From SYIM01 sp044356835 (GTDB taxonomy: Bacteria > Pseudomonadota > Gammaproteobacteria > Burkholderiales > Burkholderiaceae_E): a stretch of 12,573 nt of DNA. Position numbers and translations under genes: made by a program. Under the pieces are notes generated by a model. That model had not been told where the DNA came from. It saw nothing but the letters and a program-made list of their open reading frames with translations, and did not search any database. The stretch is from NCBI GenBank assembly GCA_044356835.1, contig JBIKVK010000084.1:1-12573 (forward strand), read 5' to 3'. Shown here piece by piece: positions 1 through 7,785 of the stretch (position 1 is its first letter; every line of letters starts with the position of its first letter).

Positions 1-2
1 TC

Positions 3-479
3 GAAACCCCGTCCTCGGTGTCGGCCTCTCCCACCGTCGCGGCGAAGGCCAAGGCACAACCGGCCGCTCAGACTCCGCCGAACACCGGGGCCCAGGCCTA
101 CGGAGCAGGCTCGGACCCAGCCCAGGCGGTCGCGGCCCAACCCATCTCGATCGAAGAATTTGGCAAGATCGATCTCAGGATTGCGAAGGTCCTCGAGGCG
201 GTCGCGGTCGATGGGTCGAACAAACTGCTGAAGCTCACGCTGGATGTGGGCGAAGCGAAACCGCGGACCGTGTTTTCGGGCATTCGCTTGGCCTACGACC
301 CACAGGCGCTGGTGGGCCGGATGACCGTGCTCGTGGCGAACCTGGCGCCCCGAAAGATGAAGTTTGGACTTTCAGAGGGCATGGTCCTCTCAGCCTCGGG
401 GGAGGACGACCGCCCACCGTCGGGGATTTTCTTGCTCGATGTCGATGAGGGCGCACAGCCCGGCATGAAGGTCCGATGA
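3..479 (+). CDS. metG: Methionyl-tRNA synthetase, C-terminal tRNA-binding domain (5'-truncated)
   Basis: This is the 3' end of a class I methionyl-tRNA synthetase gene, which charges tRNA-Met in the cytoplasm. The frame is open to the left window edge, and the GTG at 18 has no ribosome binding site, so I read this as a partial gene and not a free-standing protein. About 40 residues of Ala/Pro/Gln-rich linker come first. They are followed by an OB-fold tRNA-binding domain that opens with ISIEEFGKIDLRIAKVLEA and continues through the typical VANLAPRKMKFGLSEGM segment to the end. In the family this domain is joined to the catalytic core by such a linker and helps tRNA binding and dimerisation. 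The catalytic HIGH and KMSKS motifs would lie upstream and are not seen. A stand-alone tRNA-binding protein of the CsaA type is the alternative, made unlikely by the long linker still open upstream. The next gene follows after 65 nt on the same strand. Confidence 0.9.
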   Translation, partial: ETPSSVSASPTVAAKAKAQPAAQTPPNTGAQAYGAGSDPAQAVAAQPISIEEFGKIDLRIAKVLEAVAVDGSNKLLKLTLDVGEAKPRTVFSGIRLAYDPQALVGRMTVLVANLAPRKMKFGLSEGMVLSASGEDDRPPSGIFLLDVDEGAQPGMKVR

Positions 480-544
480 AGTCGAGTCGGCTCGCCTCGC
501 AACGTCCGACCGATCGGGCTCGCAGTTGAGCGGACGGGCGCGCG

Positions 545-2203
545 ATGTTCTTTCGTCCCAGACTCATCGACGCGCTCAAACAATACTCCCGGGCCGATCT
601 TCGCCATGACCTCGCGGCAGGCGTGACCGTTGGCATCGTCGCCCTGCCTCTCGCGATGGCCTTCGGAATTGCAAGTGGCGTCAAGCCCGAGCAGGGCATC
701 ATTACCGCAGTGATTGCGGGTTTCCTGATCTCGTTGCTCGGCGGTTCCAGAGTGCAGATCGGCGGTCCGGCCGGAGCCTTCGTGGCGCTTCTCTATGCGA
801 TCGGCGATCGCTATGGTCTGGCCAATCTAATGATCGCAACGATCATGGCGGGCGGACTCATCTTCACCGTCGGCGCTCTTCGCCTGGGGCGGTTCATCCA
901 TCTCGTTCCAGTACCCGTCGTGACCGGATTCACCTGCGGTATTGCCCTGGTGATCGCGTTGCAGCAGGTCCGGGATTTTCTGGGCCTGGCGATTGAGCGG
1001 ATGCCGGCCAATTCGCTCTCCCAGATCGCAAGCCTGGCCGGCCACATGGATACGATCAGACCGCAGGCACTGGCCCTGGGTCTGTTGGCGCTCTTCATCG
1101 TCGCGCTGTGGCCCAAGACCTATGCCGCCCAACAGCCTGGCTGGCGCCAGTGGCTCTCGCGCGCCCCCGGAACCGTCGCGGCCCTGGTGGTCTGCACGGC
1201 GCTCAGTCGCGCGTTAGAACTGGACATCGAGACCATCGGGAGCCGCTTTGGCGGCATTCCACAGGCCTTACCCAAGCCCAGCCTGCCCAGCTTCGATTGG
1301 GCCACCGTCCAGTTGCTGCTGGTGCCGGCCCTCGCGATCGCCGCGTTGGGCGCGATCGAGTCCCTGCTCTGCGCGCGAGTGGCCGACGGTATGACGGGCG
1401 AGCGCCACGACCCCAACCAGGAACTGATGGCCCAGGGGATCGCCAACATGATCACTCCTTTTTTCGGCGGCATCGCGGCCACCGGGACAATCGCGCGGAC
1501 CGTGACCAATGTGCGTGCCGGCGCGCGCAGCCCGATCGCGGGTATGGTTCACGCAATCACGCTGGCGCTGATCGTCCTGGCAGGCGCTTCTCTGGCTGCT
1601 GACATACCACTGGCCACCCTGGCCGGCATTCTCTTGTTTGTCGCCTGGAACATGGGTGACTGGCGGGCCTTCGCCGACTTGAAGCGCTTCACGATGCACT
1701 ATCGGGTGCTGATGGTGGGTACCTTCGCCTTGACCGTGATCTTCGATCTGGTCGTGGCGATCGAGGTGGGACTGCTTGCAGCCGGACTGCTATTCATCAC
1801 CCGCGTCGCTTCGGTCACTCGAATCGAGCCGATTGCGCTGAACGATGCATCGGCGCCGGGTTGCGAAGCCTGGCGCCTGTTCGGTTCGCTCTTTTTTGGT
1901 TCAGTCGGCCGCATCGAGCCCTTGCTGAACCGGAGCGCCTTTCCGAGCCGGGCGCTGATTCTCGATGTGCACCAGTTGATCAATGTCGACACGACCGGGC
2001 TGGACAGCCTGCGCACCTTGGCCCGGCAGCTGCGCGAACAGCACAGCCGCCTGATCCTGGTCGCGCCCAATGAGCAACCGCATTCGCTCTTCGAGCGGAG
2101 CGGCTTTCTCAAGGAACTGGGCCCACAGTCGGTCTACGGGACCCTGGAGGCCGCGCTCGAGTCACTGCGCGAGACATCGCCCGGGTCGCTCGCTACTCTC
2201 TGA
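545..2203 (+). CDS. SulP-family anion transporter with C-terminal STAS domain
   Basis: A 552-residue inner-membrane transporter of the SulP (SLC26) family, whose bacterial members move sulfate, bicarbonate or C4-dicarboxylates with H+ or Na+. The hydrophobic core covers about residues 20-425. It has the family signature near residues 69-80 (RVQIGGPAGAFV) and the conserved stretch around ESLLCARVADGMTG, followed by the FGG..ATG.IARTVTN motif. A cytoplasmic STAS domain fills about residues 445-540, with LILDVHQLINVDTTGLDSL as its core. The usual DSSG-like phosphorylation motif of STAS domains reads DTTG here. The layout resembles DauA/YchM-like proteins, but the substrate cannot be read from sequence, and no carbonic anhydrase or sulfur-assimilation gene is adjacent. 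The ATG at 545 has only a weak purine-rich stretch upstream. The gene converges on the small - strand gene ending at 2283, with 79 nt between the stops. Confidence 0.9.
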   Translation: MFFRPRLIDALKQYSRADLRHDLAAGVTVGIVALPLAMAFGIASGVKPEQGIITAVIAGFLISLLGGSRVQIGGPAGAFVALLYAIGDRYGLANLMIATIMAGGLIFTVGALRLGRFIHLVPVPVVTGFTCGIALVIALQQVRDFLGLAIERMPANSLSQIASLAGHMDTIRPQALALGLLALFIVALWPKTYAAQQPGWRQWLSRAPGTVAALVVCTALSRALELDIETIGSRFGGIPQALPKPSLPSFDWATVQLLLVPALAIAALGAIESLLCARVADGMTGERHDPNQELMAQGIANMITPFFGGIAATGTIARTVTNVRAGARSPIAGMVHAITLALIVLAGASLAADIPLATLAGILLFVAWNMGDWRAFADLKRFTMHYRVLMVGTFALTVIFDLVVAIEVGLLAAGLLFITRVASVTRIEPIALNDASAPGCEAWRLFGSLFFGSVGRIEPLLNRSAFPSRALILDVHQLINVDTTGLDSLRTLARQLREQHSRLILVAPNEQPHSLFERSGFLKELGPQSVYGTLEAALESLRETSPGSLATL

Positions 2204-2282
2204 GAACATCCGCGCCGGAACGCGGGACAGGACACATCAGCCTGGCCGCACCACCGCAATAGCCCTCGAGGCCCGGGACGGC

Positions 2283-2558
2283 TCAGGCGAAATAGCGCTC
2301 GAAGTTTTCCGACAAACGGGCCTCGATCTTGGGTTTGTAGGCGGCCAGCAGAAAACCCAGTCGCGCCTCGAGCCGGATCCGATCGTCAAAGACCTTCAAG
2401 ACACCGGACAGTCCGCTGCGCTTGAAGCAGAGGGCATTGCCCTCCCAATCGGAATCGACCCGAAATTCCTCGCGCATTTCATCTGCAAGCCGCTGAGCGA
2501 CCGCACGGGCACGATCCAGCCCGATCTGGTGCGAACGTTCGAACACAATGTCAGCCAA
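2283..2558 (-). CDS. Polyhydroxyalkanoic acid system family protein (PHA_gran_rgn type)
   Basis: A 91-residue protein resembling the PHA_gran_rgn family (PF09650). Members are small proteins of about 90 residues, often found near polyhydroxyalkanoate synthesis genes. Their biochemical role is poorly known. The pattern seen is an N-terminal strand-helix (IVFERSHQIGLDRARAVAQRLADEM), a central FRVDSDWEGNALCFKRSGLSGVLKV segment, and a C-terminal LEARLGFLLAAYKPKIEARL helix. These match the family layout over its full length. The start is a TTG at 2558, supported by a GGAGAAGG stretch just upstream (complement of 2561-2568). No phaC, phaB or phasin gene is in the window. It is the last gene of the long - strand series, 71 nt after the dehydrogenase stop, and may be co-transcribed with it or stand alone. 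Confidence 0.75.
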   Translation of the reverse strand: MADIVFERSHQIGLDRARAVAQRLADEMREEFRVDSDWEGNALCFKRSGLSGVLKVFDDRIRLEARLGFLLAAYKPKIEARLSENFERYFA

Positions 2559-2629
2559 GACCTTCTCCGGTCAGCGCGGGAGGCCGGATCCTAGCGCGAT
2601 CGCCGCAACCGAGCGCAGCGCGGGGCTAT

Positions 2630-3595
2630 CTATCGTGCGGGCAGATGCACAGGCGTCATCAGCGCACGCCCCTCGACCCAAGCGATCAGGTTTTCGGCAG
2701 CGAGCGAGGCCATGGCGACGCGCGCACTTCGCGTCGCGCTGCCAATGTGGGGAGTGAGCACGACGTTGCGACGCTCGAGCAATGCAGGCAGCACGGCCGG
2801 TTCGTTTTCGAAGACATCGAGCCCGGCGGCCGCGATCCGGTCCTGCGCGAGCGCCTGAGCCAGGGCGGCATCGTCGACCACCCCGCCCCGGGCGATGTTC
2901 ACCAGCGTTGCAGTCGGTTTCATCAGACCGAGTTCGCGCGCGCCGATCAGGTGGTGGGTCTGGGGCGTATAGGGCACAACCAGCACAACGTGATCTGACT
3001 GGGCCAGAAGCGTGTCCAGATCCACCCGGGTCGCCCCGAGTTCAGCCTCGTTCGTTGCTGCGCTTCGATTGTGATATAGGACACGCATCTCAAAACCACG
3101 TGCCCGCCTGGCCACGGCCGAGCCGATCCGTCCCAGACCCACGATGCCCAGCGTACTGCGCCAAAGATCTGCGCCCAGGAACTGGTCGAATGCCCAGCGG
3201 TTCCATTGCCCGTCCCGCAGCCAACGCTCGGTCTCGGACACACGGCGGGCAGCCGCCATCAGAAGCGCCCAGGCCATATCGGCCGTAGCTTCGTTGAGGA
3301 CCTCGGGGGTATTGGTCACTGCAATGCCGCGTTCGGCGCAGGCTGCAAGGTCGATGTGATTGAAACCGACGGTTCCGGTCGCCACGATCCGCAGGTGCCG
3401 GGCGGCCTGAATCCACTCGCGATCGACCCGATCAGTGCCGACAACAAACAGGGCATCGCGATCCGCCGAGCGCGCCAACAGATCCTCGCGACTGATCGCC
3501 GCATCGTCCTGATTGCCCAGCACCTCAAAATGCTCGTGCAGGCGCTGATAAACCTCGGGAAAAATTCTGCGGGTGACCAGAAGACGGGGTTTCAT
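2630..3595 (-). CDS. D-2-hydroxyacid dehydrogenase (glyoxylate/hydroxypyruvate reductase-like)
   Basis: A 321-residue cytoplasmic NAD(P)-dependent oxidoreductase of the D-isomer-specific 2-hydroxyacid dehydrogenase family, interconverting a 2-oxoacid and its D-2-hydroxyacid. The Rossmann motif GLGRIG is at residues 153-158. The catalytic triad is present: Arg236 in NIARGGVVDD, Glu265 in DVFENEP and His283 in TPHIGSAT. The end of the second strand reads YHNRS, with Asn-Arg where NAD-specific enzymes carry an acidic residue, which suggests NADPH use as in GhrB-type glyoxylate/hydroxypyruvate reductases. TVGFNHID near residue 75 also fits that group. Its ATG overlaps the stop of the upstream TetR gene as ATGA, so the two are probably translated together. 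The substrate is unknown. It could be an ordinary glyoxylate reductase or act on a product of the neighbouring ring-opening pathway; the second idea is inference only. Confidence 0.9.
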   Translation of the reverse strand: MKPRLLVTRRIFPEVYQRLHEHFEVLGNQDDAAISREDLLARSADRDALFVVGTDRVDREWIQAARHLRIVATGTVGFNHIDLAACAERGIAVTNTPEVLNEATADMAWALLMAAARRVSETERWLRDGQWNRWAFDQFLGADLWRSTLGIVGLGRIGSAVARRARGFEMRVLYHNRSAATNEAELGATRVDLDTLLAQSDHVVLVVPYTPQTHHLIGARELGLMKPTATLVNIARGGVVDDAALAQALAQDRIAAAGLDVFENEPAVLPALLERRNVVLTPHIGSATRSARVAMASLAAENLIAWVEGRALMTPVHLPAR

Positions 3596-4290
3596 GATGG
3601 GGTTCCTGCCTGAACGTAGCGACGAACCAGTTCGGCGCTCTCGCGCCAGTGGGCTTCGAGCTGATCGGCTGCGCCCAAATCGCGCGCCAGCACGGCCGAC
3701 AGCGTATAGCGGTTGGACAGCACGAAATAGCCCTGCGCCGCGATGATGAGATAGAGCTCAGCCGGATCAATGCGAGGTCGAAACAGTCCGGCTGCCACCC
3801 CCTGGGCGAGCAGTTGCTCAAGCTGGCCGATCACCGGCGATACCAGCTGTTCCAAGGTCTGGGATTTGCGCAAATGCCGCGCCTGGTGCAGGTTTTCGGT
3901 ATTCACCAGGCTGATGAACTCGGGGTGCTCGACGTAATAACGCCAGACAAACCGGCAGAATCGCTCGAGTGAATTGAGCGGATCGACCAGATCGATCTCG
4001 AGCGCGCGCTCGGCGTCGCGTAAGGCCGCGTAGACAGATTCCAGCGCGGCCCGAAATAGGCCTTCCTTGCTGCCGAAGTAGTAATAAAGCATGCGCTCGC
4101 TCGAGCGCGCGCGGGCTGCAATTCGGTCACCGCGCGCGCCCGCGAAGCCGCTGCGCGCAAACTCGAAGGTGGCCGCCTTCAGGATGCGCGCCCGGGTGGC
4201 ATCGGCATCGCGCCGCCGAATGCCCCCCGAAGCGGCCCCCTCATCGGCTCTGGGCCTGCGGCTACGGGCGGGCAGCTGTTCTGAACTCAA
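3592..4290 (-). CDS. TetR/AcrR-family transcriptional regulator
   Basis: A 232-residue one-component regulator when started at the TTG at 4290. After an Arg-rich tail of about 28 residues comes the TetR DNA-binding domain: ATRARILKAATFEFARSGFA, then the recognition-helix region with RSSERMLYYYFGSKEGLFRA. The rest is the all-helical ligand-binding and dimerisation domain, about residues 85-230. The frame is open back to an ATG at 4407, but that would overlap the amidohydrolase gene by 58 nt and has no ribosome binding site. The TTG has a good GGAAGAG site 6 nt upstream and removes the overlap. It lies 59 nt after the enamidase-like gene and overlaps the dehydrogenase gene by 4 nt. Sitting at the end of a catabolic gene series, it may repress that series and respond to a pathway compound. 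Its operator and ligand are not evident from sequence. Confidence 0.88.
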   Translation of the reverse strand: MSSEQLPARSRRPRADEGAASGGIRRRDADATRARILKAATFEFARSGFAGARGDRIAARARSSERMLYYYFGSKEGLFRAALESVYAALRDAERALEIDLVDPLNSLERFCRFVWRYYVEHPEFISLVNTENLHQARHLRKSQTLEQLVSPVIGQLEQLLAQGVAAGLFRPRIDPAELYLIIAAQGYFVLSNRYTLSAVLARDLGAADQLEAHWRESAELVRRYVQAGTPS

Positions 4291-4296
4291 GAGAGA

Positions 4297-4303
4297 CTCT
4301 TCC
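4297..4303 (-). promoter_or_regulatory. Ribosome binding site for the TetR gene (TTG start)
   Basis: On the - strand this reads GGAAGAG, ending 6 nt before the TTG at 4290. It decides the start of the regulator, because the only ATG further upstream in frame (4407) has no purine-rich site and lies inside the preceding gene. Confidence 0.55.
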
Positions 4304-4349
4304 AGGCATTGATCCGCGACGACTTCGAAGGGCGATCCCGGAGCCGTGC

Positions 4350-5552
4350 TCAGGCGACGATCACCGGCACCTCGACGGCAGGCGGCGTGTTGCGGCTGCG
4401 CTGGCATCGCACGATGCCATCGATCATCACCATACCCACCCCGGGGATGTCTCCCAGCCGGACACTGTCGAGCAGATCGTGGCCCGCCGAATGTTGCGCC
4501 TTGTCGATGAACACAAAATCAGCGGGACGTCCGGGTTCGATCAAGCCTTGAGCAAGACCGCGCATTCGGGCGGTGTTGCCGGTCGCAAAGCCGAACACGA
4601 TCTCGGGCGCGATGTCGGCGAGGCTTGCGATCAGGGCGATCAGCCTGAGCATGCCCAGGGGCTGTACGCCCGAGCCTGCAGGTGCATCGGTCCCGAGAAT
4701 GACCCGATGGGGACATTTGAGTTCCATTGCATGGCGGGCGGTCAGGATCGCGATCCGCTCGTTACCGTTGTGCACGATCTCCAACGCACGACTGCTCTTT
4801 TCGCACAGCTTGCACACCGCCTGGTAAGAGAGCGAGGTGTGCCCGCCATTGACGTGCCCGATCACATCGGCGTCGGCCTCGAGCACAACCTCCTCGTCGA
4901 TCAGGCCTGACCCGGGAATGGACGGACCGCCGGTGTGGATGGTGCTTTGAATCCCGTGCTTGCGGGCCCACGAAACCATCTTCGCCGCTTCATCCCCAGC
5001 CTTGACCGAACCCAGCCCGATCTCGCCCAGCAAGCGCACGCCGGCTGCAGCCAGATCGGCAAAGTCCTGTTCGACCATGCCCTGCTCAATGACCGGCGCA
5101 CCCGCAAGCACACGAACACCACCGCCGACGCCCGCCATGCGCATGCCGTCAAAGGCCCGCTGTGCGGTGATCGCAAGCGCCTTGACGCCGACGATGTCCT
5201 TGGGCCGTCCGGGCAGGTGAACCTCGCCCGCAGAGATCATGGTGGTAACACCGCCGTGCATGCAGGACTCGATCCAGCCGAGCTGATTCTGTCGCGGGGT
5301 CCAGTCACCGAACACCGGATGGGTGTGAGAGTCGATGAGACCCGGAGCGATCGCCGTGCCACGACAATCAATGACCCGCTTAGGCTGACCGGTATCGCAA
5401 TCGGCTGCCTTGCCCACCGCAGTAATCACACCATCGTTCACTACGATGGTGTCGGCATCCAGAATCGGGCGGTCGATATCGCCCGACAGCATCAGTCCGA
5501 CGTTGCGGATGACGACCTTGCCGGACGTCTCGGCGCTCACTGTGGCGGCCAT
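4350..5552 (-). CDS. ena: Enamidase-like metal-dependent amidohydrolase
   Basis: A 400-residue amidohydrolase-superfamily enzyme that closely resembles Eubacterium barkeri enamidase, the Fe-Zn enzyme hydrolysing 1,4,5,6-tetrahydro-6-oxonicotinate to 2-formylglutarate and ammonia. Shared hallmarks, judged from memory of that protein, include GGVTTMISAG, the PGRPKD segment with KALAIT, HTGGPSIPG, and the C-terminal SRNTPPA. Likely metal ligands are His76 and His78 (DSHTHP), Glu177 (LLGEIGLGSVK, in place of the carbamylated lysine common in the superfamily), His206, His233 (GHVNGG) and Asp289 (GTDAP). Length fits the family. The ATG at 5552 has a GAGGAG site 8 nt upstream. It is preceded by the DUF1185 gene (53 nt gap) and followed by the TetR gene. 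Hydrolysis of a cyclic enamide is the best guess. Another cyclic amide is possible, and the symbol is assigned by homology only. Confidence 0.85.
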   Translation of the reverse strand: MAATVSAETSGKVVIRNVGLMLSGDIDRPILDADTIVVNDGVITAVGKAADCDTGQPKRVIDCRGTAIAPGLIDSHTHPVFGDWTPRQNQLGWIESCMHGGVTTMISAGEVHLPGRPKDIVGVKALAITAQRAFDGMRMAGVGGGVRVLAGAPVIEQGMVEQDFADLAAAGVRLLGEIGLGSVKAGDEAAKMVSWARKHGIQSTIHTGGPSIPGSGLIDEEVVLEADADVIGHVNGGHTSLSYQAVCKLCEKSSRALEIVHNGNERIAILTARHAMELKCPHRVILGTDAPAGSGVQPLGMLRLIALIASLADIAPEIVFGFATGNTARMRGLAQGLIEPGRPADFVFIDKAQHSAGHDLLDSVRLGDIPGVGMVMIDGIVRCQRSRNTPPAVEVPVIVA

Positions 5553-5605
5553 GTCTACAACTCCTCGATCGTAGTGCGGTGGGCGGGAATCGGGCGGCGT
5601 CCGAC

Positions 5606-6190
5606 CTAACGCAACCCGTCTTGTCCCTTGATTTCATGGACCTGCAGGCCCCCTACCCGGGGCAGGGGGCGGCCGCTGTCGGTGACCGAAACGGCCACCA
5701 GAATCTCATTGGCTCGGGGCGCATCCGGCAGACGCGCCTCGATGGCATCGAAATGGCTGCGCACGAAGGCGGCATCCTTGTGGCCCAGCGGCACATCGAT
5801 CGGCGTACCAGGCCCACCCATCTTTTTGGCCGAGGGCACCAGCGCGGCCCCCTTCTCCACAGCCACTCGGAGCGGGGCGCCCAATTTGGGATGCAGAATC
5901 GCCGCGGCGTGTTCGAGCTCCCCCGCCTCACCCACAATGGCCGCCTTGCCATAGCTGTGCGCCTGACCAGGGGCGATGCCCAGGGCGCGCACGCAGCGCT
6001 CGCCCAGCAGGCCACCGAGTTCCTCGCCAACCGCGATCAGCTCATCGAGTGACTCGCTATAGCGGCCCGCGTAGGGATTGACAATGACCGCGATCGCGAG
6101 CGCCTTGCGCGTCGGGGGCGAGACCTCGCGCCCCATCTCGGAGTGCGTTTCCTCGACAGACACCCACAACTTTCGAATTTGAGCGGCCAT
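5606..6190 (-). CDS. Amino acid synthesis family protein (PF06684/DUF1185)
   Basis: A 194-residue protein of the 'amino acid synthesis' family (PF06684, formerly DUF1185). Crystal structures of family members show a variant of the Bacillus chorismate mutase fold, and no enzymatic activity is firmly assigned. Family hallmarks here are SYGKAAIVGEAGELEHAAA (about residues 79-97), a PSAKKMGGPGTPIDVP block (about 119-134), the GHKDAAFVRSHFDA block that follows, and TDSGRP near the end. No signal peptide or membrane segment is visible, so it is probably cytoplasmic. I start it at the ATG at 6190, because the AAGGA site (complement of 6199-6203) is 8 nt from it but only 2 nt from the ATG at 6196, which would add two residues. 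It sits between the LivF and enamidase-like genes, so it probably acts on the same compound or its product. That link is inference from context. Confidence 0.85.
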   Translation of the reverse strand: MAAQIRKLWVSVEETHSEMGREVSPPTRKALAIAVIVNPYAGRYSESLDELIAVGEELGGLLGERCVRALGIAPGQAHSYGKAAIVGEAGELEHAAAILHPKLGAPLRVAVEKGAALVPSAKKMGGPGTPIDVPLGHKDAAFVRSHFDAIEARLPDAPRANEILVAVSVTDSGRPLPRVGGLQVHEIKGQDGLR

Positions 6191-6258
6191 TTTCATTGTC
6201 CTTCAGTCAGCATCCAGCGCTTGCGATCAGCCATGATTGTGCACCAATGCAATTCGCC

Positions 6259-6999
6259 TCAAACCGCGAGGTACTGGGCACGGACTTCCTCGTTGCCCTT
6301 CAACTCCGCCACCGATCCCTCGAAACGGATCCGGCCTTTTTCGATGATGTAGGCGCGATCACCTACCTCCAGCGCAAAATGCAGGTTCTGCTCTGACAGC
6401 AAGACCGCGACTCCCTGAGCCTTGAGGGCTTTGACGGCTGCAGCCATCTGATCGACGATGACCGGGGCCACACCCTCCGAGGGCTCGTCCAGAAGGATGC
6501 ACAAGGGGTTGCCCATCAGGGTGCGGGCGATCGTCAGCATCTGCTGTTCGCCCCCCGACATGCGGCCACCGGGTCGGTCAGGCATTTCGGCCAGATTCGG
6601 GAACAGCCGGCCGATACGAGGAAAATCCCAGGGCGAGATGCCGGCGCGGGCAGGCTGCCGACCCACCTCCAGGTTCTCAAGCACCGTCAGCTCGGTAAAG
6701 ATGCGTCGTTCCTCGGGCACATAGCCCAGGCCCAGCCGCGCGATCTGGAACGGCTCAAGCCGCTCGACCGCTCGCCCCATGAACCGGACCTGGCCCGAGC
6801 GTGGTTTGACCAGCCCGGCGATCGACTTGAGCGTGGTTGATTTGCCCGCGCCGTTGCGACCGAGGAGAACGACCACCTCACCCGCCCGCACCTGCAAACC
6901 GACATCGAAAAGGATGTGCGCCTGACCGTAAAAACTGTTGATCCCGCTCACCTCGAGCATGGGATGCGCATCAGATGCGGCCGCCGACGACGCGCTCAT
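6259..6999 (-). CDS. livF: Branched-chain amino acid-type ABC transporter ATPase (LivF-like)
   Basis: A 246-residue cytoplasmic ATPase subunit of a HAAT-type (branched-chain amino acid) ABC importer. The Walker A motif GRNGAGKS is at residues 47-54, the ABC signature MSGGEQ at 147-152, and Walker B ILLDE at 168-172 followed by PSEGVAP, a pattern typical of LivF as opposed to LivG. The first 14 residues are an Ala/Ser-rich extension before the usual LEVSGINSFYG start. The ATG at 6999 has a strong GGGAGG site upstream. It lies 33 nt after the LivG gene and would pair with it on the fused LivHM permease. The name gives the family only. HAAT importers also move urea, amides and aromatic acids, and the neighbours here suggest a heterocycle or cyclic amide rather than leucine. 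Confidence 0.92.
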   Translation of the reverse strand: MSASSAAASDAHPMLEVSGINSFYGQAHILFDVGLQVRAGEVVVLLGRNGAGKSTTLKSIAGLVKPRSGQVRFMGRAVERLEPFQIARLGLGYVPEERRIFTELTVLENLEVGRQPARAGISPWDFPRIGRLFPNLAEMPDRPGGRMSGGEQQMLTIARTLMGNPLCILLDEPSEGVAPVIVDQMAAAVKALKAQGVAVLLSEQNLHFALEVGDRAYIIEKGRIRFEGSVAELKGNEEVRAQYLAV

Positions 7000-7032
7000 T
7001 GAAACCTCCCGCGGGTGTGCATCGCGCGCACC

Positions 7033-7785
7033 TCAGTGTTCGGCCCGCGAGCCGAGATAGACGCGCTGGACCTCTTCGTTGGCACGGACCTCGGCGGGGC
7101 TGCCCTGGGCAATCAGCACGCCGCGATTGAGCACCATCATGCGATCAGCGTGCCGGAACACGACATCCATGTCGTGCTCGGTAAAGAGGACGGCCACGCC
7201 GGCCTCACGGACCAGCCCCGCGGTCAAGGCCATCAGTTCGAGCCGCTCCTTGGGCCCCATGCCTGCGGTTGGCTCGTCCATCAGCAACAACCTGGGCTGA
7301 TGGGCCAGTGCAATCGCCAGTTCGAGCCGCTTCAGATCGCCATAGGCGAGCACCCCGCAGGAACGTTCCGCCTGCGCCTTCATGCCGACCCGATCAAGGA
7401 GCGCGTCGGCCTCATCGACAAACTGCCCAGCCGCGCTGACCCAGCCATTGGCGAGCATGCGGTGGTGCGAGAGCAGCGCCATCTGGACGTTCTCGCGCAC
7501 GGTCATCGACGCAAAGGTTGCCGTGATCTGAAAAGTCCGCCCGACACCCAAGCGCCAGACCTCGCGAGGCTTGAGGCCAATCAGACTGCGCCCGCCCAGC
7601 CGGACATCGCCGCGATCGGGTCGCAATTGACCGTTCAGCATGTTGAAACAGGTGGACTTGCCCGCGCCGTTGGGCCCGATGAGCGCCATCAACTCTCCCG
7701 CAGCCACCGAGAAAGTGACCTCATGCACCGCACGCACACCACCGAAGGACTTGGAAAGCCCGGAGACTTCAAGCAGAGGAGACAT
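7033..7785 (-). CDS. livG: Branched-chain amino acid-type ABC transporter ATPase (LivG-like)
   Basis: A 250-residue ATPase subunit of the same HAAT-type importer. Walker A GPNGAGKS is at residues 37-44, Walker B LLLMDE at 166-171 with PTAGMGP after it, and the H-loop histidine falls in LFTEHDMD. The signature is the degenerate LAYGDLKRLELA common in LivG proteins. The length before the signature and the VGRTFQ segment near residue 82 also mark it as LivG-type. The start I use is the ATG at 7785, which overlaps the LivHM stop by one base (TGATG on the - strand); a TTG one codon earlier is in frame but less likely. The overlap implies translational coupling with the permease. Confidence 0.92.
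   Translation of the reverse strand: MSPLLEVSGLSKSFGGVRAVHEVTFSVAAGELMALIGPNGAGKSTCFNMLNGQLRPDRGDVRLGGRSLIGLKPREVWRLGVGRTFQITATFASMTVRENVQMALLSHHRMLANGWVSAAGQFVDEADALLDRVGMKAQAERSCGVLAYGDLKRLELAIALAHQPRLLLMDEPTAGMGPKERLELMALTAGLVREAGVAVLFTEHDMDVVFRHADRMMVLNRGVLIAQGSPAEVRANEEVQRVYLGSRAEH

Noticed and set aside
18..479. A complete stand-alone tRNA-binding protein starting at the GTG at 18.
   Set aside because: The frame is open to the window edge, no ribosome binding site can be seen, and the Ala/Pro-rich linker is typical of the join to the MetRS core.
2210..2225. Small hairpin (ccgcg / cgcgg) between the convergent SulP and PHA-system genes as a terminator.
   Set aside because: The stem is only five bases and no T-run follows on either strand.
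4323..4330. Palindrome cttcgaag upstream of the TetR gene as a possible operator.
   Set aside because: Eight bases is too short and expected by chance at this GC content; no second copy was seen in front of other genes of the cluster.
6236..6248. Imperfect palindrome attg-tgcac-caat with a TGCACCA stretch like an NtrC half-site, between livF and the DUF1185 gene.
   Set aside because: Only one half-site is present and no -24/-12 promoter pattern is visible, so nitrogen control cannot be supported.
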